Below are positions 49,250-62,642 of a stretch of DNA of 64,000 bases, piece after piece. Made by a program: the position numbers and the translations under genes. Each line of letters begins with the position of its first letter. The stretch's first letter is position 1. Source of the stretch: Paramecium sonneborni (taxonomy: Eukaryota; Ciliophora; Oligohymenophorea; Peniculida; Parameciidae). A model generated the notes under the pieces. The model worked only from the letters and a program-made list of their open reading frames with translations, was not told where the DNA came from and ran no database searches. Location: the NCBI GenBank assembly GCA_905182985.1, contig CAJJDN010000131.1, positions 18,658 through 82,657 of the forward strand. Direction: 5' to 3'.

Positions 49250-50548
49250 CTATTTAACAATCTTCAATTGATGTTAAATAATTCAATGTATTTTTTAATA
49301 ATCTTATGGGACTTAATTATGATTATGCATCAGAGACTTATTGTATTTTTTAAGATGAATCGTTTTCAATTCCATTTTTTAAGTCTTATACAGTTAAATA
49401 TTTCTAATAAATTCCTTGAGTTTTTTCAATGTCCAGTTAAAGTTGTTTGTACCATTTATTTTTTTTAATACACAAATTTTTGAGTTGTTTTAAATAATGT
49501 TATTCATTGTATTATGACAATTTTTAATATAATATTTAGATAGGTATGATAATTAAGCTACCTAGATGAGAATTACAAGAAACATAGAATTATCGTGGAA
49601 CTTTTTCAAAAGCTTCAAAATCTCCAAAAAATTCACCTTAAGTCATAATTGTTAATTATTTTCTCACATTTTAGTTTTATAGGTATGCTACAAATTCTCC
49701 TTATTTTATGATGTAAATAATATCTGAATCCAATTAGCCTTTTTTATAAATGATATCTCTAAATTTATAATCTTAAGTAGAGAAAGTTGATAACATTAAT
49801 TTTAGCAATCTTTTATTTAATCCTTAAAAACTAGGACTCAGAGTAAAAGTCTTCATTCTTTTTTATTCATTTTTTTTGTCCATAATTTATATTGCTTTTT
49901 AATACTATTCTTTAGTGAGAATTCCTAAAGAACAATCCATATCACAAATAGCTGTATTCATTCTTTTTTTTTCAAGTTATTCTCCAAAGATTTTCCATTC
50001 CTTTATTTCATTAAAATGTATCAAACTAATAATAGTTTATATCTAAACATACCTTTTTATAGTATGATCTGAATATTTCAATTTAGTTATTTGCTAACTC
50101 TTTTTCTGATTATCTAAACTTAAAGATTACTGTCTTGATTTCATCATGTTTGATATATCTTCTTATAAATACAAAGAGACTTAGCCTTATATGACCATGT
50201 AAACACTATTAGCTTAATCACCGATTTCATATATCACAGTATTCTTTAAATAACTTAAAACTTTCATATTACTTTTTCAAATGTGTCATATTGCAAATGA
50301 AGTAAACAATAATCATATGCTTCTAATTCATTTTAGTCTTTTTGAAATTATTAGAATAAATCAATATTCTACATTAGAATCCTCATCATCTATAAAATTT
50401 CCTATTTTCTCTCCTAAATAGGACATTTTAGAATATTTATTAAGAGTAGCTTTTTCTATTGAATTGATAACTCATGAATCTATTCAAGCAACCTTGTTTA
50501 ATTCCTCTTGTTACCTAATTCAAGTGTATCGTATAATTAATTATTCAT
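48594..50548 (-). CDS. Protein with two cyclic-nucleotide-binding-like domains and Asn/Gln-rich tail
   Basis: A 632-residue protein with introns 50244-50272 (29 nt) and 50026-50052 (27 nt). The start MNNQLYDTLE (50548) is the first ATG in the frame that joins the domains. The first CNBD has NTVIYEIGDQANSVYMVIQGQVSLY and then RMNTAICDMDCSLGIL. The second has YKKGQLDSDIIYIIKQGEFVAYL and the cassette GEFFGDFEAFEKVPRQFYVSC, without a clear phosphate-binding Arg. The C-terminal 300 residues are low-complexity, with an in-frame AAT repeat coding polyasparagine. Build and introns resemble the CNBD gene at 28.6-30.8 kb, so the two are probably paralogues. Neither has a membrane or enzyme domain. Confidence 0.88.
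49211..49249 (+). repeat. (ATT)n microsatellite inside a coding region
   Basis: About 39 bp of trinucleotide repeat, interrupted once (AGT). On the minus strand it is AAT and encodes a run of Asn in the CNBD protein, so length changes keep the frame. Confidence 0.9.
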
Positions 50549-50719
50549 AATTTAATGGATTAAGATCTTTCACACTTTTCCAACGATTATATGTTTATCA
50601 GAATTAAAATAAATTTTATTCTTTCTCCTCAAATATTACCAGATGAATATTTAAATTTATTATATAATTTTCATATTCATCAATTTATTGAATATTATTA
50701 AAAACAATATTTACAAAAG

Positions 50720-52097
50720 TCATTATTTATAGTGATTATATAGATGTAAACAAATGAAAGCATCCAATGCTGCATAATGTATTTAAGCATTCCTTAAAGG
50801 TCTTTATTGCCAATTTGAAATTTATTCTACTTTGTCTAATTCTTTTCCAAAAAGCTTAGAACATTAAAATGATAAATTAGTTTTCTTTTCATTTGGAAAT
50901 TTCATCCTAAATAATTATTATAACTCAATAACATTTTTCAATTCAACATTATAATTTCCAATCTACCCTAATAATGATTATAAATCCTATTGAATATTTT
51001 ATCCAATCTTCAATGCATCACTAGTTGTATATTTCACAAGAAATTCTTGATATTTTTTACTCTTTTTTAAATTTGTACTATTTAACAAGAAAATCTTTTT
51101 TGGCAAAGCTATTTAAAATAAACAAACTTTATTTCTAGATGAAAATTTAGTTTATGGAATTTCTAAATAGCTTTCAGAATCAATTCCAGTTTATTTTGCT
51201 TCTAATATTTCATTCACAATTTAATCATTCAACTAATCTTCATTCTCAATCTCATAAACATCTTCTCTAGAAATGTTTAAATCTTTTAAAAGTATTAATT
51301 GATCAATCCTCTTTGTTTTTAATATCATCTCAGATGGTACTATATATTATATAATACTTTATACAGAAATCATCATTTTACAATAGTATATTTTATTCAA
51401 CATTTATGCATTCATCAATCTCTTTCTATCTTTAAATATTTTACACTTTAATATTATTTCTTTTAGCTATTTGAATAGCTACTTGTTTATTCGTACTAAA
51501 ATAATTCTCAACCAAGAATTATAATTTTTTTTCATCGCCTAAAAATAATTCTTCTACTTTTTCTATAGGTATATCTGCCCTCTAAAATTAAATATCTTAA
51601 TACAAATATAAAAAATCTTAAGGATTCACCATTTATGTGATTTAAAACCTTTTAATTATTTTAAAAATCTAAATGTTATTCTTTAATAATCTTGCTTTGT
51701 AATTTCATTTCGTTATTACTCATTGCATGAATAAGTTCCTTATTTATATTATTAATACTTAATAAGAAACACTTTCATATTGCAAGGCATTCATGAATCG
51801 ATATGCTGTGAAATATCTCTTTTATTTAATCAAATCTTCAATGTATTCTGATGTCTTATTGGATAAGATTAACTCTTTTAACTTTGCTTCTTCTATCAAC
51901 TTATCATTAAAGAAGTTGGAATGTATAATATTACTTAAAATCTTAACTCTCTTCTCAAAAAAGATTTCGAATTCCTTTAAATCTTTTTTTTTCATTATCA
52001 TATCGTAAACCTTATTGGAATGAGTGATGTTGTAAGAAATAGTATTTTTGCATAATCTCTAAATAATTGAACAAGCAAATCTAGAGAGTCCTATCAT
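50720..52097 (-). CDS. 3'-5' exonuclease (DnaQ/RNase D fold, EXD/Mut7-like)
   Basis: A 436-residue protein with introns 51739-51758 (20 nt, the shortest here), 51582-51603 (22 nt) and 51340-51364 (25 nt). The N-terminal half is helical and includes VEELFLGDEKKLQFLVENYFSTNKQVAIQIAKRNNI, which resembles the helical part before the nuclease in Mut7/EXD3 proteins. The nuclease half has the acidic motifs: GIDSE (motif I, DxE), KIGQNIQQDL (motif II) and YAALDAF (motif III, YxxxD). So the catalytic set is complete. Mut7-like nucleases trim small or structured RNAs; WRN-like ones act on DNA, and the helical region favours the former. The start at 52097 is the first ATG of the open frame. Confidence 0.85.
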
Positions 52098-52317
52098 AAA
52101 ACTTTTAATACCCTTACTTAAAATAAATTATTTAATAATCCTGCAAATAAATATATAAGAAGATTTAATCTAATCTAAAATGGTTCTGAACTCACCCTTT
52201 CCAATATTAAAGAAAGTGATTAAGGTATTGATATTTTTACTATACAGGGTAAAGAATTTTGTAATTCCTTAGTTTATCATTTTTGAACCTATAATATTCT
52301 ACTTCATAATTAATTAA
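52098..52317. promoter_or_regulatory. 220-bp divergent intergenic region
   Basis: Lies between the divergent start codons of the exonuclease gene and the next plus-strand gene. The exonuclease frame stays open here without ATG, so a slightly longer N terminus through an upstream exon is not excluded. Confidence 0.4.
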
Positions 52318-53218
52318 ATGAAAATTTGTTTTAATTTCACAAAATAAACTTTTTGCAATCGATCCTTTGCTCAAGCAGATGTACCATTTGTTGCATATTA
52401 AGCAGGTATAAATTATCTAAATATTTTAGGTTTAAGTTTTAACATGGATTTAAATAGTCCATTTAGATGGACTCCTAAAATCTAGAAAATTGAATAATCA
52501 CCTGAATTTTTAAAGAAGATGAAATATTTTCAAAGACTTACAATTATGGAAGATCAACATTATTCTGAACTTATTGATACATTTCTATTTGAAGCACTTA
52601 AAAATACAGATTTTGATTACTACTATGATTATAAATGCGAATCCAATCCCTAGTACATATATAAACATATATAATATTAGTTGTCCTTTTTATGGAACGG
52701 TTCCATTTTTAATATATAATAAAGTGAATAAATATCCAATAATTCCAGTGTTAAGATCTAAACCAATTAATGCATTCACTTTAGTCGCAAAAGAAAGAGA
52801 AATGTTAATAACTGAGACTGTTGCTGCAGGATTATGGGCATTAACCAATTCTTAAGTTTAAAAATTAAATAGTGTAAGAATGCTATAAACAGATGGTAAT
52901 CATTGGAGAATGTTAGAACTATGTAAAAATGATATATATATATATTAAGGTAAAAATGAAAGATTTAAAAAAACTGGTATATATTGTTAAGAAAATGATA
53001 GTTATAGTAAAATCTATTATGATTACGAAGTCTAATAGATTGTTCTCGGATTAATTAGACATTCTTTAAATCAAATGGATGAAAAAGAATAAGCTTTAAA
53101 TTTAATCTATGACTTTGTTGATGAAAGAAGATATTTGACACATGAAGGTGCTCCTTCGAAACCAACTGCAAAGTTTTGGAAATTTGTACCATAATCAATT
53201 AAGAACTTTTTCTTTTGA
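52318..53218 (+). CDS. Unknown protein with possible mitochondrial presequence
   Basis: 282 residues if both introns are removed (52406-52429, 24 nt, optional by frame; 52653-52680, 28 nt, required). The N terminus MKICFNFTKQTFCNRSFAQ is basic, hydroxylated and free of acids, as in mitochondrial presequences. The body has FRWTPKIQ, LTIMEDQHYSELIDTFLFEAL, FLIYNKVNKYPIIPVLRSKP and KPTAKFWKFVPQS. It is rich in Tyr and shows no known motif. The absence of repeats and low complexity suggests a real globular protein. It converges on the giant Cys-rich gene, stops 112 bp apart. Confidence 0.8.
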
Positions 53219-53330
53219 GTTTTATAAAAAATATTAATAAAAAAGTTATTTATTATTATTGTGTAATTCTTATAATAATAATGTATATAAAAATTGATTA
53301 CTATTGTAAAATACTAAATTAATAATTTTA

Positions 53331-56300
53331 TCATTCTTGTCTTCCTAACTCATCTATTAAACCATACAAAAATTCCTTGGCTGCTTCATCAAGAATCTTA
53401 TCAAATAACTAAGAAAGAATGGGTATCTTGATGATTTCCATATGTATTGCATATTAGAAAATTAAAGTAATTGGTGAATAAAATAAATTATCCAAAGTAA
53501 AAGTTAAGAAAAAGATATAACTCCATTAATTTGAAGTTTCAACTGAATCCATCATAACCAAACCTGCTAACATAACATAAGAAATAAGACCAGCACTTAT
53601 TATCATAAAAACTGCTCCAATCTATCTAACAATCTTCTTTTTATGAGAGAGTGTTTTTTCTAAAATAATTTAATATATCTTATTAACAGGAGCAGTTATC
53701 AATGCTAATGTAACTGTAAAGCTAAGATTATTGGGTTAATTAAATATAAATAAAACAGCCAAACTACCCAAAATACTTGTATAAACAATTGATGCTCTTA
53801 ATCCACGAGGTTTTTTTGGATCTGATTTATAAATAATCTGTAATAACTGATGAAAAAACTTAAGATATTCAATATAAGCTTTAATTCTAGAAATTAAATG
53901 TTTAATCATTAAATTCTTTAAACCTTTTGGTTATTGCATTTAATCTTATTGTTATTAATGTTCTTTTTATTTATTGCTCAATTATTTATCTGAATCATCA
54001 ATATTTTATAGATTTAAGATAATTTAATAATCACGTTTTGACTTAGGAGATTGCTTAAGTATTAATTCTTAAGGAGAATGAATCATCGAAACTCGATTAC
54101 CAAGTATTACTTTTTTATAAGACTTAGGATTACTAAATATATTTCTTTCTAATTTTGGTAGAGAAGAAATTTGTGGTGTATCAAAATCTTTAACTTCTTC
54201 AAGTTATTAAAAAGAATCAGAATCTAACTTGTTATCATTGATTTCTTTAATTTATGGATCACTTTCAATATTCTCTAATTTTAATTTTTGCTCTTTTAAT
54301 TTTTATTCTGCTAATTCTTATTCTGCATGTATTTTATTAAGCATTTCATTATCAACTTTAACACCCCAATAAACAACTAATAAATAAACAACTGTTATTC
54401 CAATATAAAGATAAAAAACAATTGTTTTATAAAATGGAAATGATTAAAAAGCCAATAAAGTATCTAAAGAAAAAACCTTAGTAGTTTTATCAGCAATAAA
54501 ATTATAAGATTCCATTACAGAAGTTGGATTTAATGATTCACATTAACATGTAGTTTCTCCATCTTTTTCTACAGTATTACAAACATCTGCATTCCATTCT
54601 TCACTTTTAATTTCAATTATACATTTTAATGATTTATTATTTTCTAATTTTTTTGTTGTTGGAAATTTGAATTTCATTTAAGGATTTAATTTTTAAATCT
54701 TAGTTTAATTTTCTGCCATGATTTTTGTATCTACTGCTTAATATCCACTACTATTCTTTGGAAAGTTCTTATTAGCATAGAATGGATTATCAATATATCT
54801 AATCAGGGAAAATTTATAGAAATTTGTAGAAGTATTCAAATCATTATTTTATTAGTTACTCTCTTCATCCAACTAAGTATTTTAAGTAATTGTTTTAGAT
54901 CCTGTTATTTCTTCTAATTTTTTTGTTGTAAGAAATCCAAAATTAAAATTTGCTGATTTTGTTTAAATTTTATAGAGTGGTTCATTAGCTACACTTATTG
55001 TCTATAAATCAGATTGCATTTATTAAAGTTCATTTTAAATATCAACTGATGTTTAGTTTTTTTGAATTCTATTATTAAGACAAGATGATAATATATCTAT
55101 AAATGTATAGTATTTGGAAATTAAATACATTTTTTCAATATTTTAGGCTGAAGTTAATTCATTTTTCTTTTATAAATTAAAAAATATCATCAATTATGAA
55201 AAAGCTTAAGTTCTTTTTTAATTTATCTAATTGAGTAACAAAGATTCATTTAAATTTAATAGAGTTGAATTCATACTCAATAATTTAGATATAGATCTTT
55301 ATAAACTTTCTGATTAATTACCAAGAAGTGCTTAGTTTTTATCAAAAGTCAATAATTTATAAAATATCTCTTCTTTGTATTCAGATAACCCATTTAATGT
55401 CTTTAATCTTTCAGTGATTAAATTATATCCAATTAATTATTGATCTAAACCAATTATTTACTTCTCGTAATTTCTAAAAGTAGTTTCATCAATCTATAAA
55501 TATTATTTAACTTCAAATGTTTATGTTATATTAATAACTCCTCCATTATTATCCAAGATGTTGAACACAAGAAGCTGCTTCTTATCATTAAAATATGGTA
55601 AATAAAACTTGAATTTATTTGTTTATTAATATGGTTAAACCTAGATGTAATTATAAAATTTAGATTAAACTAGATCCTATTAATAAATTGATTCATTTGG
55701 AAATACCCAAACACTATACCAAAGAGGGATATCACTATCTGTACAATTAAGAATTTACACATAAAGGAATTCAATGAATTCAACAAATCCTTAATTTTAA
55801 TTTATATCCAAAACACAATTGTTTGGTGGAATATTCATTGTTAAAATTTGTGTATTTAAAGATGGTAATATAAAACGTGGATCATAAACTGAAAGTCTTA
55901 ATTTCACACCTGTTCCTAATTAATCTTGAAAATTAGTAAAATAGTCTTAGACTTTGAATTTAAACTCCAAATAATAAAATTAGAATGTAGCCTAAACAAC
56001 TGAGTCGTAAATTACTGCTCCTGCATATGTTAATGCATCAGGATTAATTTCAGGATATATTAATTTAAAAATAAATTCATCATAATAATTATGAGACTCT
56101 AATTCATTAGCTCCTGATACTATTAAGGCAGGTAAATCTGTTTCAGTTAATTATATTGAAATTTTAGTTGAATAAAAAACTTCTTCTTTTAATATCCCTA
56201 CTTCAAAGTTAAATACTTAATATGGAGCAAAAGTACGAGGAGGCAAATATTGGTTACAACTCTTGTCGAAAATAATTATCTAATTTTAAGTATTAACACA

Positions 56301-59300
56301 AGCAGTTCCATTAACAATATCTTAACAACTCCAATTACATTCATAATTCATTTTAGATTATTCTTCTGATGTTAAATCTTTATCTGTAATTGTAGTATTT
56401 AAAATTAAGGTTTCTGTAAAACCAATCATTCTATTACCATCAATTATTGTAATTATTGGAATTGATGGAACAATGTATATTTCAAAGGTTTATGAATTAA
56501 TAACAGTATAATCAGGTCTGGTTAGTAAAGTATTGAAAATTAAAATATAAGGATTAGTAAAATTAAAATAATATTCTTTGAAATTAAGAGGAACATCAAA
56601 GACAAACCCATCTTTTAAATTTTCTGTCAATGTTCCATTTAATAATTATTGTTTCGTGTTTTTCAATTTTATTTCATAGAATAATTTTTGTTCTGGATAA
56701 ATCATGTCAATACAATTTGAATAGGAAATCTGAGATTAAAGTGAAATTGGATCATATCTATGAGATTGATTAATATTGGAAGTTGGATAAAAATTAATTT
56801 TTGATTATAGAGATGCTTAAAATTAACAATAAATTGTATTTTATAATTTAGCGAAGCTTTCAATGGTAACACCAAATTTATATCTAACATTAGTTTAAAA
56901 AACTTTTGGTGGAAAAATCAGAAAATCACTTTGATTAAGAGTATGAGCATTTATTATAGTTTAGATTTATGGATCAATTGTTGATGGGACATATTAATTC
57001 CATTAAATTATTTTAAAATTTTGTTTTCCATTATAAATTAATTCTTCAAATTTAATAACCACATTTGAGCAAATATTTAGGGAACTTAAATCATTAAATT
57101 TAACCTTTGGTTTATGGGTATTTAGATCAATAGTAGATGGAATTAAAAGAGGCATTGAAAGAATCTATTTAAATTTATAAATGCATCCTGTTAACATAAA
57201 AGATGGTTTTAGTTTGATAGTATCACCAACTTTAATATTTGCATTATCTCCAAAGATAACAGAGAAGTCTGAATTACAGGTAGGTTTAGTGCCTAATTTT
57301 TGAAGTGTTTCTATTTCAAAGAAAGCTTCACATTTATCAGTAGTACCTTATACATTTTCATAGGTAGCAGATCCTCCAAAATCAAAATAAAATCCAGTAA
57401 ATTCTTCATTTAATCCAAAATATGGTACTCCTAATGAACAATCAGTACAATAGGCAGATCCAATACTAAATCTGCTAATTCCTTTTTTATCACATTTACA
57501 TTCCCCATTATTAGGTCCTACTCTATTTCCAAAACAAGATAAACATCCATATTGGTTACAATCTTTACAGGTTGAATCACATTGTTAACATTCTTCATCA
57601 GAATTTTCAAAATAACCATCTGGACATAAGCAAATAGGTGCATAATCTCTTAAACCTGAGCAAATATCACAAAGTTCTGCTGTTCCACTGCATGTAACAC
57701 ATTTTTTAGCACATTCTTAACAATAGGTTTGATAAGAATCAAAATAACCATTAGGACATTCACAAATCGGATTATTAATTCTATCTCCTAAACATGATGT
57801 ACATCCATTTTCATCACAAGTTTTACAATTATCTTAACATTTAATACAATTAACTGATTCTCCATCATCATAATACAATTCAGGACAAATACATTAAGGT
57901 AATAGTCTATCACCTTTACATTTAAGACAAAAATTAGCTAATCCTTTACATGTTAAACATTTGTTTGTACATTTAGGACAATTAACATTGATTCCATCAT
58001 CAAAATAACCAGCTTCACAATTACAATTAGGGGGATTTGGAGTACGATTTCCTCCACATACTTTACAAAATCTTGGAGCTAATTCACATGTTTTACATTA
58101 ATATGAACATGTCCCAATAATAAGAGGAAAATCTGAATCACAAACTGTACCAATAGCATTTAATGTAAATCCGGATGAACAACTATCAACACATTTATTT
58201 GCTTAGAATAAGTTTGTACAAGTTAAACAAAATTCATCAGAAGGTCCAAAACAAGTTTTACAAGTTGCATGACATAAATAACATCGTTTTTCATTTAAAA
58301 TAGGGTATGAACCATCTGTACATTAATCTTAACATTAATTATAGATAGTTAATAATTTATCGTCAGGACAAGCTGTACAATTATCATTATTAGGTCCTGT
58401 ACATGCAATACATTCAATGTGACAGCTCTTACATGCATTATTTAAAACATCATGATAAAGATTTCCTAAACAATCTGTTATACAAGTATTTTTATAAAAA
58501 ATTAAGCCACTATTACATGTACTACATTCATCTATTCTTTCTCCAAAACAAGTTCCACAAGTTGGATAACATTATATACATAATCCATTATATCCAAAAT
58601 AACCAGTTGGACAAATAGAATAACATTAGTTATTCAAGAAAAATTAAGATGCAGTGCAATTTATACAATTTTCATAAATGCATTTACAAATATATTAAGG
58701 TCTAATTCCAATGAATGATTTAGGACATTTTAAATAGCATTAATTATTAAGAGTATAAAATCCTATCATGCACTGAAAACATTAATTTGGTTATGTACCA
58801 AAACATTTTTTACAATTTGCTGCACATGGTTCACAGATATTGTTGAAGCTACCATAACCATCATAACATTCTATCAAGCATTAATTTTCAAAATAAGCTA
58901 AAGGAGGATTACAAGATAGACAATTTTCCTCAAAAAATCCATTACAAGTCTTACAAGAAGAATTACAAGGAGAACAAACATAACCTATTTTATTATTATA
59001 ATATCCATCAGGACATGTTTAATAACACCAACCAGTAGTTCTCAATCTATAAAATTTACTTGCACATGTTAAACAACCTTAGGTTGAATCAATACATGCA
59101 GAACAACCTTTCCAACATTTGACACAAATATCATCTACTTTATAGAATCCAAGTAAGCAGTTACTGAAACATTCTCCACTTATGATATTTTGGACATTAA
59201 GCACTTTTCCTGATGGACATGTAAGACAACCATCAGTTGTACCAGCTAAGCATGTTAAACAACTAGAATGACATTAATCACATGTTTATGTAAATGTATT

Positions 59301-62300
59301 AGCAAAATATCCTGGATCACAAATAGTAAGGCATTCATTAGTTGATGATTTATAATAAAAAGAATCTTAACAAGTTGTGCAAGTGATAGTAGAACATTTT
59401 TAACAATTATTTATACATGGTACACAAGTAGTATCTGATAAATATTGACCTTCAGTACATAAATAACAATGTCCTGATACAAGAATAGCTAATCCCTTAC
59501 ATGCAGTACAAGTTGTTGCTAATGTTTGACAATTTTTGCAGTTAGTATCACAAATACTACATTTAGGATCATTTACATTGCTAGAATCATTAAACTATCC
59601 ATCTGGACATTATGTTATACATTAATTAGTTTGATTTCTAAAATATCCATTTGCACATTAAACACAAGAAGTTCCAATTATACATTAATGACATCCAGTT
59701 TAACAAGGTTAACAATTTACATTTCCATTTTCTAAATAATAATTTATAGGACATTAATCACAAATTGGAGAATTAATTCTTTTTGTTGATACTAAACAAT
59801 CTACACATACTCCAGCTGTTATACACATAGTACAATAAGTTGGACAAGCTATATTCAAATTATATAATACCTAGACACTAATTATCCTTCATCAAATATC
59901 CTGTTAAACATGAACAATCAGCAGGATCTTTATTTGCTGGATAAATACAAGGAGTGCAAATAGAGTATGTAAAACNAAAACATTAATTTGGTTATGTACC
60001 AAAACATTTTTTACAATTTGCTGCACATGGTTCACAGATATTGTTGAAGCTACCATAACCATCATAACATTCTATCAAGCATTAATTTTCAAAATAAGCT
60101 AAAGGAGGATTACAAGATAGACAATTTTCCTCAAAAAATCCATTACAAGTCTTACAAGAAGAATTACAAGGAGAACAAACATAACCTATTTTATTATTAT
60201 AATATCCATCAGGACATGTTTAATAACACCAACCAGTAGTTCTCAATCTATAAAATTTACTTGCACATGTTAAACAACCTTAGGTTGAATCAATACATGC
60301 AGAACAACCTTTCCAACATTTGACACAAATATCATCTACTTTATAGAATCCAAGTAAGCAGTTACTGAAACATTCTCCACTTATGATATTTTGGACATTA
60401 AGCACTTTTCCTGATGGACATGTAAGACAACCATCAGTTGTACCAGCTAAGCATGTTAAACAACTAGAATGACATTAATCACATGTTTATGTAAATGTAT
60501 TAGCAAAATATCCTGGATCACAAATAGTAAGGCATTCATTAGTTGATGATTTATAATAAAAAGAATCTTAACAAGTTGTGCAAGTGATAGTAGAACATTT
60601 TTAACAATTATTTATACATGGTACACAAGTAGTATCTGATAAATATTGACCTTCAGTACATAAATAACAATGTCCTGATACAAGAATAGCTAATCCCTTA
60701 CATGCAGTACAAGTTGTTGCTAATGTTTGACAATTTTTGCAGTTAGTATCACAAATACTACATTTAGGATCATTTACATTGCTAGAATCATTAAACTATC
60801 CATCTGGACATTATGTTATACATTAATTAGTTTGATTTCTAAAATATCCATTTGCACATTAAACACAAGAAGTTCCAATTATACATTAATGACATCCAGT
60901 TTAACAAGGTTAACAATTTACATTTCCATTTTCTAAATAATAATTTATAGGACATTAATCACAAATTGGAGAATTAATTCTTTTTGTTGATACTAAACAA
61001 TCTACACATACTCCAGCTGTTATACACATAGTACAATAAGTTGGACAAGCTATATTCAAATTATATAATACCTAGACACTAATTATCCTTCATCAAATAT
61101 CCTGTTAAACATGAACAATCAGCAGGATCTTTATTTGCTGGATAAATACAAGGAGTGCAAATAGAGTATGTAAAACAGCTACTACATCCAGCTTAACATT
61201 GAAATTGATAAACATTAATATCATCTAAATAAAAGATTCCAATATAATTTCCACCTTATTGTGGTTATTCTATTTCAAAAAGAAAAGTATTTTAAGTTAA
61301 TGGATATAATTCTGTTCTTACCCAAGTGTAATCTAAATAAGCTATATAATCTGATTTTGTTGATTATAATCTATTTTCATTGTTAATTGTTAAAGTTACA
61401 GCTGTTTACTTTACACCATTAATAGTGATGTCAAATTTTGTAGGATTAAAATCAATAAAATAAGCTATTGCTCTGAAACGTATTTTATGTTAAGAATTCT
61501 TAATGTTTTATGTGATCTACACCTTTTATGATTAAAATGTATCGAATGAACCTACAGTAAATCTTCCACCATTATAAAAAAAACTTCTTTCTTTTATTTT
61601 TTCTGGAACTGATACAACAGTTGTCAGAAAATGAATAGATTTATAATAGTGCATAAATTCTTAAATAGTTTTAAAAAAATAATAATGATTAACCTACTCT
61701 AAAATTTTATATTAAAAATTTACATCCTCCATTTTAATTAGTTTAAAGATAGGATTTCATATTTGAACATGCTTTTGCTATTTCATCTTAATAAAAATTA
61801 TTTGGGCATTTCTTAACACAATTTGATTACTTAATATCAGATTCATAATATTTATAATATCCTGTATTACAAATTAATGTTGTTTAAGCACCTATACATG
61901 CAGAACAATAATCTTTTAGAAAACACATTTTTTCAGATGCTTAAAACAAATAATTTTAACTACAAGTTTCTATGCAGGAATTAGATTAATAAACAAAATT
62001 ATCTGAGCATTTGCAATAATATTGTTCAAATTTATGATTAGTATTACATGCGGGTATATAATCTATAATTTCAAGAATTTCATTTCTCCCTCTTTATTAT
62101 TATTATGATAAAATTAAATTTTTTATATAAATCCCTAAATTAATCTTACTGACTTTTATTTCTAATTTTAATGATTCCAATCTCATTTTTATTACAAAAT
62201 ATACTTAGGATTCATAAAGAAATCTATGCTTCAATCAAAATTTATACCTTTAATTACAATCTCGACTGGTATCTGTGAGTATGAATTTTTCTGAGTAAAC

Positions 62301-62642
62301 TTTTTAATCATTAGCATATATTTGAATTTCCTCATCATTCCAATTCCCAGATAAAGAAAACTCAAAATATACATAAACCTTATTAGTTTTAGGTAAAGAA
62401 TATGTTCTCATCCAATATATTTAGTTTTAACTAGTATCTTAACCTATGTAATTTTCTGATAACATGTTCGAACAATACGATTTAGGGAGGCTTTAAGTTT
62501 CATCTGACCATAAACTTACAGCACTTTCATTTGTAATATCTGTTACAACTAGATATTTGCATTCTAAATTAATATTTATCTTACCACAAAGAAGATGTAG
62601 TTACTAAAAAATAAATACCATATAAAATATGATCTTCATCAT
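53331..62642 (-). CDS. Giant Cys-rich receptor-like surface protein with C-terminal membrane segments
   Basis: The start MMKIIFYMVFIF with a signal peptide is at 62642. Introns at 62224-62247, 61699-61723 and 61050-61071 (copy at 59849-59870) are needed for one frame; with them the length is divisible by three (3,072 aa as assembled, 2,679 without the duplication). A beta-rich N-terminal domain (about 400 residues) precedes more than twenty furin/EphR-like modules (CxxC…CxxC…GYY/GYF), then about 900 residues of beta-strand repeats. A transmembrane helix (FYLYIGITVVYLLVVYWGV, near 54390) leads to a Gln-rich segment. At least three further helices follow (SILGSLAVLFIF, LALITAPVNKIYQII, IGAVFMIISAGLISYVMLAGL). 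The order Cys-rich ectodomain, long beta region and multi-pass end recalls polycystin/REJ-like proteins of ciliates; that name is an inference. Confidence 0.85.
58776..59975. repeat. First copy of an exact 1,200-bp duplication
   Basis: Identical to 59977-61176 (offset 1,201) and separated from it by a single N. It encodes part of the furin-like repeats of the minus-strand gene. Total identity, including the 22-nt intron, points to an assembly artefact rather than an old duplication. Confidence 0.9.
59976..59976. other. Single undetermined base at a repeat junction
   Basis: One N between the two identical 1,200-bp copies. By chance the junction keeps the reading frame of the Cys-rich gene (TTT-NGT-TTT). 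Confidence 0.99.
59977..61176. repeat. Second copy of the exact 1,200-bp duplication
   Basis: Identical to 58776-59975. Its right edge continues naturally into the N-terminal part of the Cys-rich gene. Confidence 0.9.

Noticed and set aside
52180..52290. Possible earlier start MVLNSPFPIL with an intron for the gene at 52.3 kb
   Set aside because: The spliced frame hits TGA soon after and does not join the main exon.
59526..60936. Two identical 69-aa plus-strand frames
   Set aside because: They are antisense to the furin-like repeats and identical only because of the 1,200-bp duplication.
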